Counted from the stretch's first letter, positions 1 to 12,995 are shown. The stretch: 64,000 bases of DNA from Chondrilla cf. caribensis (GCA_964020155.1 OZ026548.1:5898897-5962896); one strand, 5' to 3'. Numbers and translations: made by a program. Notes: generated by a model not told the origin, from the letters alone.

Positions 1-2
1 GC

Positions 3-603
3 GATCAAATATTTTTGCTTGGTTCCATTGTCCAGTTCAAGATCAATGGAGATTGGTACACTTGGATCGACTATCCCAAGTTTCATGAGCTTGTGAGTAT
101 CCAACATCCATAGAGTCTGTGTGTGGTGCTGAATACTTCCTTAATCCAAAATCTTGTTCCAATTGTACCCTTCAAGTGACAATTTTAGTATTGGAACTTG
201 AGAATCTTCATTATTTACATATTTCGGCTTGGCTTAATTGTTAGTTGTGTATGTGTTTGGGGCAACTTCCTTAATAGTTTGCATAATAATGAGAGGGTTA
301 TTATGATAATATCATTATGTGTTATCAATATCTCACCTGTCACAATTCTCATAATTCAATAAATAAGCTGTCATTTTGATCTGTAGTTGTTGTTCTTTTG
401 GTACTAGTGTTTGAAACTCTCTGACTTCATTTCCCGTTCAGATGTCCAGGCAAGAGGAGAGTGAGGGATCTTTCCACTTTTCATCTGTTGACTATGTTGC
501 TAGGACACCAGAGTGGGCGGTACTTGGCCACTTGAGTAGAGGGTTTGACCCACAAGAGACGCGATGGCACAGAAAGACTAAAAAGGACATTTCCGGATGT
601 TGA
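3..603 (+). CDS. 3' end of an unrecognised gene (last two exons)
   Basis: Two open segments join in phase. The first is 3-92, followed by a gtgagt donor. The second is 442-603, preceded by a pyrimidine-rich tract and cag, and ends in TGA at 601-603. Both splice sites are phase 0. The first exon encodes 30 residues including IVQFKINGDWYTWIDYPKF. The second encodes 53 residues including WAVLGHLSRGFDP and a basic end. The aromatic-rich, low-repeat composition and clean splice signals look like real coding sequence, but I do not recognise the family. The gene continues upstream of the window. A polyadenylation signal AATAAA lies at 728-733. No function is proposed. Confidence 0.55.
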
Positions 604-895
604 GTGGCTTAAACCAACATATCAATGTCATTATTTATTCTCACATAGAATCGACCACATTAGAAGAGATAATTAAGTTTCATGTGCAATATACATGTGT
701 CTACATGTGATGTGTTATGTATTAATCAATAAAAGGCAGTGATGACCAGCAATTAATTGACAATAATTAATCTCTCTGTTGACCACAAGGACTGTAACAC
801 ACCCAGTAAGACATCCATTTATTGGGATTATTTGGGCAATATAAATCATAATAAAAGTTCATTGTTGCAGTTACGTGTTGGAACACATATTATAT
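604..895. other. 3' UTR and intergenic DNA
   Basis: AT-rich sequence after the stop codon at 603, with AATAAA at 728-733 as the likely poly(A) signal of the upstream gene. I see no other feature before the LINE remnant. Confidence 0.4.
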
Positions 896-1530
896 ATCAA
901 TCAATCAATCAATCAATCCTTATTATTAATGTGCCACATGCAAAGCACTAGGACAGACTGGCCTGTGAAGCACACATCAAATCGAAAAGAAGATCAGATC
1001 AACTCGAAACATTATAAGGCATCATTCTGACTGGAGTCAATTGAAACGTGCAATCCATATCTTCAAGATAATCTTGAGGATTGGGATATGGTTGCATCCT
1101 TGGTCCAGAATTGTAAAATACCATCATTGGTCATCAAATCAGAATCCAGTGATACCCTTGTGTGTATAACTATAAAGATCTGCTCGTTCACCTTTCCATC
1201 TCTTGCACTCCAGCATCCAATGTTGCATATCTTCCACCTTCCCCATATCACATTCCCCACATGTTCTCTCCTCTCTCTCAAGCCCCCTCCATCTTCCGCA
1301 CTCAATCCTGAGTGGGGCTGTCCTACTTCTGATCATCATCATGAGTCTTCTCTTGCCCTTATCAGCCACATTTAAACATCGAGACTCACCACCTTTCTCC
1401 TTCAATAGCCTCAACAAGGCCAACTTGGGTTTCGTGGCTAGTTCATCATCCCATTCATCTTCCACCCTCCTTCTCGCACAAGTCTGCAACATTGTTGTGA
1501 TTTCTCCACATGAATGTTGCTAGTGTAATG
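896..1530 (-). mobile_element. Degraded LINE (non-LTR retrotransposon) 3' end
   Basis: Read on the minus strand, 1139-1492 encodes a reverse-transcriptase carboxy-terminal segment. It has a basic LRIECGRWRG stretch followed by a CCHC knuckle: the cysteines of CGEC, then QHW and a final LEC, in the arrangement usual for LINE proteins. Downstream, the element ends near 896 in about five copies of TTGA (plus-strand TCAA at 897-918), preceded by an AATAATAAGG motif. That is a typical LINE 3' tail. The polymerase core is absent and the frame is broken below 1139, so this is a dead 5'-truncated copy. The exact clade is not assigned. Confidence 0.7.
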
Positions 1531-1533
1531 GGC

Positions 1534-2450
1534 ACTCATATGCAAAGATGGGAATTGTTTCATATGTTAGCTCATGTCGCAAGCTAGGTCTGGTAAAAAT
1601 ATCAAGCTGACACGCCTCCTTTCCCATGAGCTATACTAAAAGGTGCTTAGCGTTCTCTTTCTCCTATACTCTCCCATACATTGAAAAAGTATTAAGCACC
1701 TTTGAATGTAGCTATGGTTACAGGCCACATACGGAGATGGGAATTATTTCATAAGTTAGTTCATGTGCCCAGCTAAGTCTGGTGAAAATATCAGATCAAT
1801 ATGCCCCCTCTCCCATGAGTTATACAAAAAGGTGCTTAGCCTTATTTATCCTATTCTTTCCCATACATTGAAAAATATTAAGCACCTCTGAATGTACCTA
1901 AGGTTGCAAGCCACATACAGAGATAAGAATAGTTTCAGCATTTAGTTCATGCCATCAGCTAGGTCTGCTGAAAATATCAATTTGGCATGCCCCCTTTCCC
2001 ATGACCTGTACACAAAGGGATTTAGCGTTTTTCTCCTATACTCTTTCATACATTGAAAAATATTAAGCACCTCCAATGTAGCTATGTTACAGGCCACATA
2101 CGGAGATAAGAATTGCTTCAGCATTTAGTTCATGCCATCAGCTAGGTCTAGTGATAATATCAGTTTGACATGCCCCCTTTCCCATGAGCTATACAAAAAA
2201 GTCCTTAACATTGTTCTCCCATAATCTCCCATACATTGAAACAGTATCAAGCACCTCCAAATGTAGCTATGGTTATGGGCCACATATGGAAATTAAAATT
2301 GTTGCAGAAGTTAATTCATGCCCCCAACCAGGTCTGGTGAAAATATCAAGGTGACACACCTTCCCATGAGTTATACAAAAAGGTGCATACATTTTTTCTC
2401 CCATACTCTCCCATACATTGAAAAAGTATTAAGCAACTCTTAGTGTGGCC
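1534..2450 (+). repeat. Five tandem copies of a ~185-bp repeat (left flank of satellite)
   Basis: Copies begin near 1534, 1724, 1910, 2093 and 2278, so the period is 183-190 bp. Each has a purine-rich 'acggagatgggaatt'-like start, a 'cagctaggtctggtgaaaat' core, a 'cccatgagctatac' segment and an end near 'cattgaaaaagtattaagca'. Copies differ by substitutions and small indels, so the array is old. The same family reappears on the other side of the 367-bp satellite. Confidence 0.85.
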
Positions 2451-2454
2451 AATA

Positions 2455-5400
2455 TAAGTGTAATACACCTTGTGGTGATCACTCAGGTAATTTCAAATTC
2501 CTTTGCTGGTCACCAAGGGCTGCCCAGTATCCATGCCGAACTCACCAACACAATTATGAATGCATTCACACGGTTCTGAGTGCGCTATAGGGCTCGTGGT
2601 GACAAGCTGAAATTGTCAAACATTTATTACTTGTCACCACGGCCTCTCCTGTGTACAGGTGATGCAACATAGCTCAAATCCAAATGCACAGACGCACTCC
2701 TGGACCTAGTACGGTCCTTCTGATAGCAATAAAGATGCATTTTGATGTCACTAAAAAATTCTCCCCAGTGCCCATATGCCCCACATATTATAATAATGTA
2801 TATACGTTTTATGTACATTCGCATGTATGTGTAATACGTCTTGTGGTGGTCACCCAAGCAATTTTACATTTCTTTGCTGTTCACTAAGGGCTACCCAGTG
2901 TCCATGACAAAGTCACCAACACAATTTCGGATGATTTGAGATTGTCCTGAGTGTGCTATAAGCCTCGTGGTGACAAGGCAAAAAATGTCCATTTTTTGCC
3001 TTGTCACCACAGCCTCTCCTGTGTGCACGTGCTGCATCATAGCTCAAATCCGAATGCACAGACACACTCCTGGACCTAGTACGGTCCTTCTGATAGCAAA
3101 AAAGATGCATTTTGATGTCGACCAAAAATTCTCCCCAGTGCCCATATGCCCCACATATAATAATGTATATATGTTTTATGTACATTCGCAAGTATGTGTA
3201 CTACATCTTGTGGTGGTCACCGAAGCATTGTTACATTTCTTTGCTGTTCACCAAGGGCTACCCAGTGTCCATGACAAAGTCACCAACACAATTTCGGATG
3301 ACTTGAGATTGTCCTGAGTGTGCTATAAGCCTCGTGGTGACAAGGAAAAAAATGTCCATGTTTTGCCTTGTCACCACGGCCTCTCCTGTGTGCACGTGCT
3401 GCATCATAGCTCAAATCCGAATGCACAGACACACTCCTGGACCTAGTACGGTCCTTCTGATAGCAATAAAGATGCATTTTGATGTCGACCAAAAATTCTC
3501 CCCAGTGCCCATATGCCCCACATATAATAATGTATATACGTTTTATGTACATTCGCATGTATGTGTAATACGTCTTGTGGTGGTCACCCAAGCAATTTTA
3601 CATTTCTTTGCTGTTCACCAAGGGCTACCCAGTGTCCATGACAAAGTCACCAACACAATTTTGGATGATTTGAGATTGTCCTGAGTGTGCTATAAGCCTC
3701 GTGGTGACAAGGAAAAAAATGTCCATGTTTTGCCTTGTCACCACGGCCTCTCCTGTGTGCACGTGCTGCATCATAGCTCAAATCCGAATGCACAGACGCA
3801 CTCCTAGACCTAGTACGGTCCTTCTGATAGCAAAAAAGATGCATTTTGATGTCGACCAAAAATTCTCCTCAGTGCCCATATACCACATATAAAAAATGTA
3901 TACGTTTTATGTACATTCGCATGTATGTGTAATACGTCTTGTGGTGGTCACCTAAGCAATTCCACATTTCTTTGCTGTTCACCAAGGGCTACCCAGTGTC
4001 CATGACAAAGTCACCAACACAATTTTGGATGATTTGAGATTGTCCTGAGTGTGCTATAAGCCTCGTGGTGACAAGGAAAAAAATGTCCATTTTTTGCCTT
4101 GTCACCACGGCCTCTCCTGTGTGCACGTGCTGCATCATAGCTCAGATCCGAATGCACAGACACACTCCTGGACCTAGTACGGTCCTTCTGATAGCAATAA
4201 AGATGCATTTTGATGTCACTAAAAAATTCTCCCCAGTGCCCATATGCCCCACATATAATAATGTATATACGTTTTATGTACATTCGCATGTATGTGTACT
4301 ACATCTTGTGGTGGTCACCGAAGCATTGTTACATTTCTTTGCTGTTCACCAAGGGCTACCCAGTGTCCATGACAAAGTCACCAACACAATTTCGGATGAT
4401 TTGAGATTGTCCTGAGTGTGCTATAAGCCTCGTGGTGACAAGGAAAAAAATGTCCATTTTTTGCCTTGTCACCACGGCCTCTCCTGTGTGCACGTGCTGC
4501 ATCATAGCTCAGATCCGAATGCACAGACACACTCCTGGACCTAGTACGGTCCTTCTGATAGCAAAAAAAAGACGCATTTTGATGACGACCAAAAATTCTC
4601 CCCAGTGCCCATATGCCCCACATATAATAATGTATATACGTTTTATGTACATTCACATGTATGTGTAATACGTCTTGTGGTGGTCACCCAAGCAATTTTA
4701 CATTTCTTTGCTGTTCACCAAGGGCTACCCAGTGTCCATGACAAAGTCACCAACACAATTTTGGATGATTTTAGATTGTCCTGAGTGTGCAATAAGCCTC
4801 GTGGTGACAAGGAAAAAAATGTCCATTTTTTGCCTTGTCACCACGGCCTCTCCTGTGTGCACGTGCTGCATCATAGCTCAAATCCGAATGCACAGACGCA
4901 CTCCTGGACCTAGTACGGTCCTTCTGATATCAATAAAGATGCATTTTGATGTCGACCAAAAATTCTCCCCAGTGCCCATATGCCCCACATATAATAATGT
5001 ATATACGTTTTATGTACATTCGCATGTATGTGTAATACGTCTTGTGGTGGTCACCCAAGCAATTTTACATTTCTTTGCTGTTCACCAAGGGCTACCCAGT
5101 GTCCATGACAAAGTCACCAACACAATTTTGGATGATTTGAGATTGTCCTGAGTGTGCTATAAGCCTCGTGGTGACAAGGAAAAAAATGTCCATTTTTTGC
5201 CTTGTCACCACGGCCTCTCCTGTGTGCACGTGCTGCATCATAGCTCAAATCCGAATGCACAGACACACTCCTAGACCTAGTACGGTCCTTCTGATAGCAA
5301 AAAAGATGCATTTTGATGTCGACCAAAAATTCTCCTCAGTGCCCATATACCACATATAAAAAATGTATACGTTTTATGTACATTCGCATGTATGTGTAAT

Positions 5401-8400
5401 ACGTCTTGTGGTGGTCACCTAAGCAATTCCACATTTCTTTGCTGTTCACCAAGGGCTACCCAGTGTCCATGGCAAAGTCACCAACACAATTTTGGATGAT
5501 TTGAGATTGTCCTGAGTGTGCTATAAGCCTCGTGGTGACAAGGAAAAAAATGTCCATTTTTTGCCTTGTCACCACGGCCTCTCCTGTGTGCACGTGCTGC
5601 ATCATAGCTCAGATCCGAATGCACAGACGCACTCCTGGACCTAGTACGGTCCTTCTGATAGCAATAAAGATGCATTTTGATGTCACTAAAAAATTCTCCC
5701 CAGTGCCCATATGCCCCACATATAATAATGTATATACGTTTTATGTACATTCGCATGTATGTGTACTACATCTTGTGGTGGTCACCGAAGCATTGCTACA
5801 TTTCTTTGCTGTTCACCAAGGGCTACCCAGTGTCCATGACAAAGTCACCAACACAATTTCGGATGATTTGAGATTGTCCTGAGTGTGCTATAAGCCTCGT
5901 GGTGACAAGGAAAAAAATGTCCATTTTTTGCCTTGTCACCACGGCCTCTCCTGTGTGCACGTGCTGCATCATAGCTCAGATCCGAATGCACAGACACACT
6001 CCTGGACCTAGTACGGTCCTTCTGATAGCAAAAAAAGACACATTTTGATGACGACCAAAAATTCTCCCCAGTGCCCATATGCCCCACATATAATAATGTA
6101 TATACGTTTTATGTACATTCACATGTATGTGTAATACGTCTTGTGGTGGTCACCCAAGCAATTTTACATTTCTTTGCTGTTCACCAAGGGCTACCCAGTG
6201 TCCATGACAAAGTCACCAACACAATTTTGGATGATTTGAGATTGTCCTGAGTGTGCTATAAGCCTCGTGGTGACAAAGGAAAAAAATGTCCATTTTTTGC
6301 CTTGTCACCACGGCCTCTCCTGTGTGCACGTGCTGCATCATAGCTCAAATCCGAATGCACAGACGCACTCCTGGACCTAGTACGGTCCTTCTGATAGCAA
6401 AAAAGATGCATTTTGATGTCGACCAAAAATTCTCCTCAGTGCCCATATACCACATATAAAAAATGTATACGTTTTATGTACATTCGCAAGTATGTGTAAT
6501 ACGTCTTGTGGTGGTCACCTAAGCAATTCCACATTTCTTTGCTGTTCACCAAGGGCTACCCAGTGTCCATGACAAAGTCACCAACACAATTTTGGATGAT
6601 TTGAGATTGTCCTGAGTGTGCTATAAGCCTCGTGGTGACAAGGATAAAAATGTCCATTTTTTGCCTTGTCACCACGGCCTCTCCTGTGTGCACGTGCTGC
6701 ATCATAGCTCAGATCCGAATGCACAGACGCACTCCTGGACCTAGTACGGTCCTTCTGATAGCAATAAAGATGCATTTTGATGTCACTAAAAAATTCTCCC
6801 CAGTGCCCATATGCCCCACATATAATAATGTATATACGTTTTATGTACATTCGCATGTATGTGTACTACATCTTGTGGTGGTCACCGAAGCATTGTTACA
6901 TTTCTTTGCTGTTCACCAAGGGCTACCCAGTGTCCATGACAAAGTCACCAACACAATTTTGGATGATTTGAGATTGTCCTGAGTGTGCTATAAGCCTCGT
7001 GGTGACAAGGAAAAAAATGTCCATTTTTTGCCTTGTCACCACGGCCTCTCCTGTGTGCACGTGCTGCATCATAGCTCAAATCCGAATGCACAGACACACT
7101 CCTAGACCTAGTACGGTCCTTCTGATAGCAAAAAAAAGATGCATTTTGATGACGACCAAAAATTCTCCCCAGTGCCCATATGCCCCACATATAATAATGT
7201 ATATACGTTTTATGTACATTCACATGTATGTGTAATACGTCTTGTGGTGGTCACCCAAGCAATTTTACATTTCTTTGCTGTTCACCAAGGGCTACCCAGT
7301 GTCCATGACAAAGTCACCAACACAATTTTGGATGATTTTAGATTGTCCTGAGTGTGCTATAAGCCTCGTGGTGACAAGGAAAAAATGTCCATTTTTTGCC
7401 TTGTCACCACGGCCTCTCCTGTGTGCACGTGCTGCATCATAGCTCAAATCCAAATGCACAGACACACTCCTGGACCTAGTACGGTCCTTCTGATAGCAAA
7501 AAAAAGATGCATTTTGATGTCGACCAAAAATTCTCCCCAGTGCCCATATGCCCCACATATAATAATGTATATACGTTTTATGTACATTTGCATGTATGTG
7601 TAATACGTCTTGTGGTGGTCACCCAAGCAATTTTACATTTCTTTGCTGTTCACCAAGGGCTACCCAGTGTCCTTGACAAAGTCACCAACACAATTTGGGA
7701 AGAATTGAGATTGTGATGAGTGTGCTATAAGCCTCGTGGTGACAAAGGAAAAAAATGTCCATTTTTTGCCTAGTCACCACGGCCTCTCCTGTGTGCACGT
7801 GCTGCATCATAGCTCAAATCCGAATGCACAGACGCACTCCTAGACCTAGTACGGTCCTTCTGATAGCAAAAAAGATGCATTTTGATGTCGACCAAAAATT
7901 CTCCTCAGTGCCCATATACCACATATAAAAAATGTATACGTTTTATGTACATTCGCATGTATGTGTAATACGTCTTGTGGTGGTCACCTAAGCAATTCCA
8001 CATTTCTTTGCTGTTCACCAAGGGCTACCCAGTGTCCATGACAAAGTCACCAACACAATTTGGGATGATTGGAGATTGTCCTGAGTGTGCTATAAGCCTC
8101 GTGGTGACAAGGAAAAAAATGTCCATTTTTTGCCTTGTCACCACGGCCTCTCCTGTGTGCACGTGCTGCATCATATCTCAGATCCAAATGCACAGACGCA
8201 CTCCTGGACCTAGTACGGTCCTTCTGATAGCAATAAAGATGCATTTTGATGTCGACCAAAAATTCTCCCCAGTGCCCATATGCCCCACATATAATAATGT
8301 ATATACGTTTTATGTACATTCGCATGTATGTGTAATACGTCTTGTGGTGGTCACCCAAGCAATTTTACATTTCTTTGCTGTTCACCAAGGGCTACCCAGT

Positions 8401-11400
8401 GTCCATGACAAAGTCACCAACACAATTTGGGAAGAATTGAGATTGTCCTGAGTGTGCTATAAGCCTCGTGGTGACAAGGAAAAAATGTCCATTTTTTGCC
8501 TTGTCACCACGGCCTCTCCTGTGTGCACGTGCTGCATCATAGCTCAAATCCGAATGCACAGATGCACTCCTAGACCTAGTACGGTCCTTCTGATAGCAAA
8601 AAAGATGCATTTTGATGTCGACCAAAAATTCTCCTCAGTGCCCATATACCACATATAAAAAATGTATACGTTTTATGTACATTCGCATCTATGTGTAATA
8701 CGTCTTGTGGTGGTCACCTAAGCAATTCCACATTTCTTTGCTGTTCACCAAGGGCTACCCAGTGTCCATGACAAAGTCACCAACACAATTTTGGATGATT
8801 TGAGATTGTCCTGAGTGTGCTATAAGCCTCGTGGTGACAAGGAAAAAAATGTCCATTTTTTGCCTTGTCACCACGGCCTCTCCTGTGTGCACGTGCTGCA
8901 TCATAGCTCAAATCTGAATGCACAGACACACTCCTGGACCTAGTACAGTCCTTCTGATGGCAAAAAAATGCATTTTGATGTCGACCAAAAATTCTCCCCA
9001 GTGCCCATATGCCCCACATATAATAATGTATATACGTTTTATGTACATTCGCAAGTATGTGTAATACGTCTTGTGGTGGTCACCCAAGCAATTTTACATT
9101 TCTTTGCTGTTCACCAAGGGCTACCCAGTGTCCATGACAAAGTCACCAACACAATTTTGGATGATTTGAGATTGTCCTGAGTGTGCTATAAGCCTCGTGG
9201 TGACAAGGCAAAAAATGTCCATGTTTTGCCTTGTCACCACGGCCTCTCCTGTGTGCACGTGCTGCATCATAGCTCAAATCTGAATGCACAGACACACTCC
9301 TGGACCTAGTACAGTCCTTCTGATGGCAAAAAAATGCATTTTGATGTCGACCAAAAATTCTCCCCAGTGCCCATATGCCCCACATATAATAATGTATATA
9401 CGTTTTATGTACATTCGCAAGTATGTGTAATACGTCTTGTGGTGGTCACCCAAGCAATTTTACATTTCTTTGCTGTTCACCAAGGGCTACCCAGTGTCCA
9501 TGACAAAGTCACCAACACAATTTTGGATGATTTGAGATTGTCCTGAGTGTGCTATAAGCCTCGTGGTGACAAGGCAAAAAATGTCCATGTTTTGCCTTGT
9601 CACCACGGCCTCTCCTGTGTGCACGTGCTGCATCATAGCTCAAATCTGAATGCACAGACACACTCCTGGACCTAGTACAGTCCTTCTGATGGCAAAAAAA
9701 TGCATTTTGATGTCGACCAAAAATTCTCCCCAGTGCCCATATGCCCCACATATAATAATGTATATACGTTTTATGTACATTCGCAAGTATGTGTAATACG
9801 TCTTGTGGTGGTCACCCAAGCAATTTTACATTTCTTTGCTGTTCACCAAGGGCTACCCAGTGTCCATGACAAAGTCACCAACACAATTTCGGATGATTTG
9901 AGATTGTCCTGAGTGTGCTATAAGCCTCGTGGTGACAAGGCAAAAAATGTCCATGTTTTGCCTTGTCACCACGGCCTCTCCTGTGTGCACGTGCTGCATC
10001 ATAGCTCAAATCCGAATGCACAGACACACTCCTGGACCTAGTACGGTCCTTCTGATAGCAAAAAAAAGATGCATTTTGATGACGACCAAAAATTCTCCCC
10101 AGTGCCCATATGCCCCACATATAATAATGTATATACGTTTTATGTACATTTGCATGTATGTGTAATACGTCTTGTGGTGGTCACCCAAGCAATTTTACAT
10201 TTCTTTGCTGTTCACCAAGGGCTACCCAGTGTCCATGACAAAGTCACCAACACAATTTGGGATGATTTTAGATTGTCCTGAGTGTGCTATAAGCCTCGTG
10301 GTGACAAGGAAAAAATGTCCATTTTTTCCTTGTCACCACGGCCTCTCCTGTGTGCACGTGCTGCATCATAGCTCAGATCCGAATGCACAGACACACTCCT
10401 GGACCTAGTACGGTCCTTCTGATAGCAATAAAGATGCATTTTGATGTCGACCAAAAATTCTCCCCAGTGCCCATATGCCCCACATATAATAATGTATATA
10501 CGTTTTATGTACATTTGCATGTATGTGTAATACGTCTTGTGGTGGTCACCCAAGCAATTTTACATTTCTTTGCTGTTCACCAAGGGCTACCCAGTGTCCA
10601 TGACAAAGTCACCAACACAATTTGGGAAGAATTGAGATTGTCCTGAGTGTGCTATAAGCCTCGTGGTGACAAGGAAAAAATGTCCATTTTTTGCCTTGTC
10701 ACCACGGCCTCTCCTGTGTGCACGTGCTGCATCATAGCTCAAATCCGAATGCACAGACACACTCCTGGACCTAGTACGGTCCTTCTGATAGCAATAAAGA
10801 TGCATTTTGATGTCGACCAAAAATTCTCCCCAGTGCCCATATGCCCCACATATAATAATGTATATACGTTTTATGTACATTCGCATGTATGTGTAATACG
10901 TCTTGTGGTGGTCACCCAAGCAATTTTACATTTCTTTGCTGTTCACCAAGGGCTACCCAGTGTCCATGACAAAGTCACCAACACAATTTCGGATGATTTG
11001 AGATTGTCCTGAGTGTGCTATAAGCCTCGTGGTGACAAGGTAAAAGATGTCAATTTTTTGCCTTGTCACCACGGCCTCTCCTGTGTGCACGTGCTGCATC
11101 ATAGCTCAAATCCGAATGCACAGATGCACTACTGGACCTAGTACAGTCCTTCTGATAGCGAAAAAGATGCATTTCGATGTCGACCAAAAATTCTCCCCAG
11201 TGCCCATATGCCACATATTGATGTATATACGTTTTACGTACATTTGCATGTATGTGTAATACGCCTTGTGGTGATCACCTAAGCAATTTCACATTTCTTT
11301 GCTGTTCACCAAGGGCTAACCAGTGTCCATGACAAAGTCACCAACAGAATTTGGGAAGTATTGAGATTGTCCTGAGTGTGCTATAAGCCTCGTGGTGACA

Positions 11401-11965
11401 AGCAAAAAAATGTCCATTTTTTGCCTTGTCACCACGGCCTCTCCTGTGTGCACTCGATGCATCATAGCTCTAATACGACAGTGCAGACACATTCCTGGAC
11501 CACGTATGGTCCTTCTGATAACAAAAAGATGCATTTTGATGTCGACCAAAAATTCTCCCTAGTGCCCATATGCTACATATAACAATGCATATACTTTTGT
11601 ATGTACATTCAAATATAAGTGTAATACACCTTGTGGTGATCACGCAGGTAATTTCACATTTCTTATCCTGGTCACCAAGGGCTGCCCAGTGTCCATGCCA
11701 AACTCACCAAAACAATATTGAATGCATGCACCCTGTCCTGAGTGTGCTATAGGCCTCGTGGTGACAATCAAAAAATATCAAATTTCATTGCTTGTCACTG
11801 CAGCCTTCCATGTGCACAATCAATGGATTATAGCTCAAATAGGAATGGATAGACACATTCCTTATAGTAGTATGTGTTTTTTGATATCAAACAAGATACG
11901 TTTGGTCACCAATCAAAATTTCTCCCCGTGTCCACGACACATAATAATGCATATACATACGTACA
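2455..11965. repeat. Satellite array, ~26 units of ~367 bp, with a palindrome in each unit
   Basis: A single family repeats head to tail for about 9.5 kb with a unit of 364-368 bp. Landmarks in each unit are the stem 'cctcgtggtgacaagg', the conserved 'acctagtacggtccttctg' segment, a 'gccccacatataataatg' block and 'ttgctgttcaccaaggg'. Most units carry a near-perfect inverted repeat of about 44 bp around the 'gtggtgaca' stem. In the unit at 2970-3010 the two 21-nt arms match completely around a 2-nt centre. Open frames of 60-158 codons recur on both strands in register with the unit. They are by-products of the periodicity, not genes. Edge units are much more divergent than central ones. Confidence 0.95.
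8795..9892. repeat. Three near-identical 366-bp satellite units
   Basis: The variant 'ctgatggcaaaaaaatgc' occurs at about 8955, 9321 and 9687, exactly 366 bp apart, and the intervening sequence is almost unchanged. This marks a recent local amplification inside the larger array. Confidence 0.85.
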
Positions 11966-11984
11966 TTGAAGAAATACGAAGCAC

Positions 11985-12270
11985 CTCTGAATGTAGCTAG
12001 AGTTACAGGATATGTACAGAGATAGAAATTGTTTCATGTCCCCAGCTAGTTTTGCCCCCCCCCATGAGTTATGCAAGAAGGTGCTTAGCATTTTATTCTC
12101 CTATACTATCCCATACATTGAAAAATTATTTAGCACCTCTGAATGTAGCTGAGGTTATGGGCCACCTATCGAGATGGGAAATGTTTCAGCATTTACTTCA
12201 TGCCATCAGCTAGGTTTGGTGAAAGTATCAGATTGATATACCTCCTCTCCCATGATTTATGCAAGATGTA
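11985..12270 (+). repeat. ~185-bp repeat, about 1.5 direct copies (right flank)
   Basis: The segment shows the same 'agcacctctgaatgtagct', 'cagctaggtttggtgaaa' and 'cccatgatttatgcaag' landmarks as the array at 1534-2450, in the same orientation. Confidence 0.75.
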
Positions 12271-12344
12271 TAGCACCTATATTGGAATATACATACGGAA
12301 GTATATGTATAAATATATGTATCATATGGACACTGAAAAGGTAT

Positions 12345-12504
12345 TGTGACTGGTGACAAAACACATATTGTTAGTCACCACTAGGTCCATACCACCTCCA
12401 GGAAGGTGTACATGCATCAGTATTTGTGCTAAGATGCATCACATGGAGACCAGAGTGGCCGTGGTGACCAGTTATAAAACTTGACATTTTAGCTGGTCAC
12501 CACG
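12345..12504. repeat. Two diverged hairpins with satellite-like stems
   Basis: At 12460-12504, 'cgtggtgaccag' is followed 21 nt later by its exact complement 'ctggtcaccacg'. A weaker version ('actggtgacaa' ... 'ttagtcaccact') lies at 12349-12382. Both echo the GTGGTGAC stem in the satellite units. Confidence 0.6.
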
Positions 12505-12644
12505 AGGCTCATAGCACACCCAGGGGTGTGTGCGTGCATCCAATTTTGTGTTGTTAAGTTTGATATGGACATTGGGCAGATCATGGTGATGGACAACAAA
12601 ATATAAAATTATTTAGTTTTTTCAATGAGCTCAAGAAAATAGGG

Positions 12645-12965
12645 GGCAAAATAGTAAGCACCATCTTGCGAGGCTCATGATGGAGGGGGTGTCAAGCTTA
12701 TATTTGCTACAGACCTTGGATTGGGAACTAAATACCAGAATAATCCCCATCTCCATACGTTCCTTATAACTGCAGAAGATGGTGCTTAATATTTTTAATG
12801 TATAGAAGAGAATAGGTGGATCAACACTAATCACCTTTTGACATAATAGATAATGGCAGAGGGGGGTTGTCAAGCTGATGAATGGTCCAAACCTAGCTTG
12901 AGTTGAGAACTGATTTCTAAAACACTCCTCATCTTTGTATGTTGCTCGTAACCCTAGGTTTATTC
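12645..12965 (-). repeat. Two inverted copies of the ~185-bp repeat
   Basis: Read on the minus strand, this segment recovers the order of the 185-bp family: 'agcacc', 'ggagatggggatta', 'aaggtctg', 'aagcttgacaccccc', 'catgagc', then a second copy. It therefore lies in opposite orientation to the flanking arrays. Confidence 0.65.
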
Positions 12966-12995
12966 AGAGGTACAGTGGAACCTCTCTATTAAGGA

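Noticed and set aside
1534..2450. CRISPR-like array, from regularly spaced repeats
   Set aside because: The units are 185 bp with no short repeat/spacer pattern, and the sequence is eukaryotic.
2600..11582. Dozens of overlapping open frames of 60-158 codons on both strands (MVTR.KMS- and MRMYIKR-type)
   Set aside because: They recur every ~367 bp in register with the satellite, occur on both strands at once, and are interrupted by unit-specific frameshifts. They are by-products of the tandem repeat.
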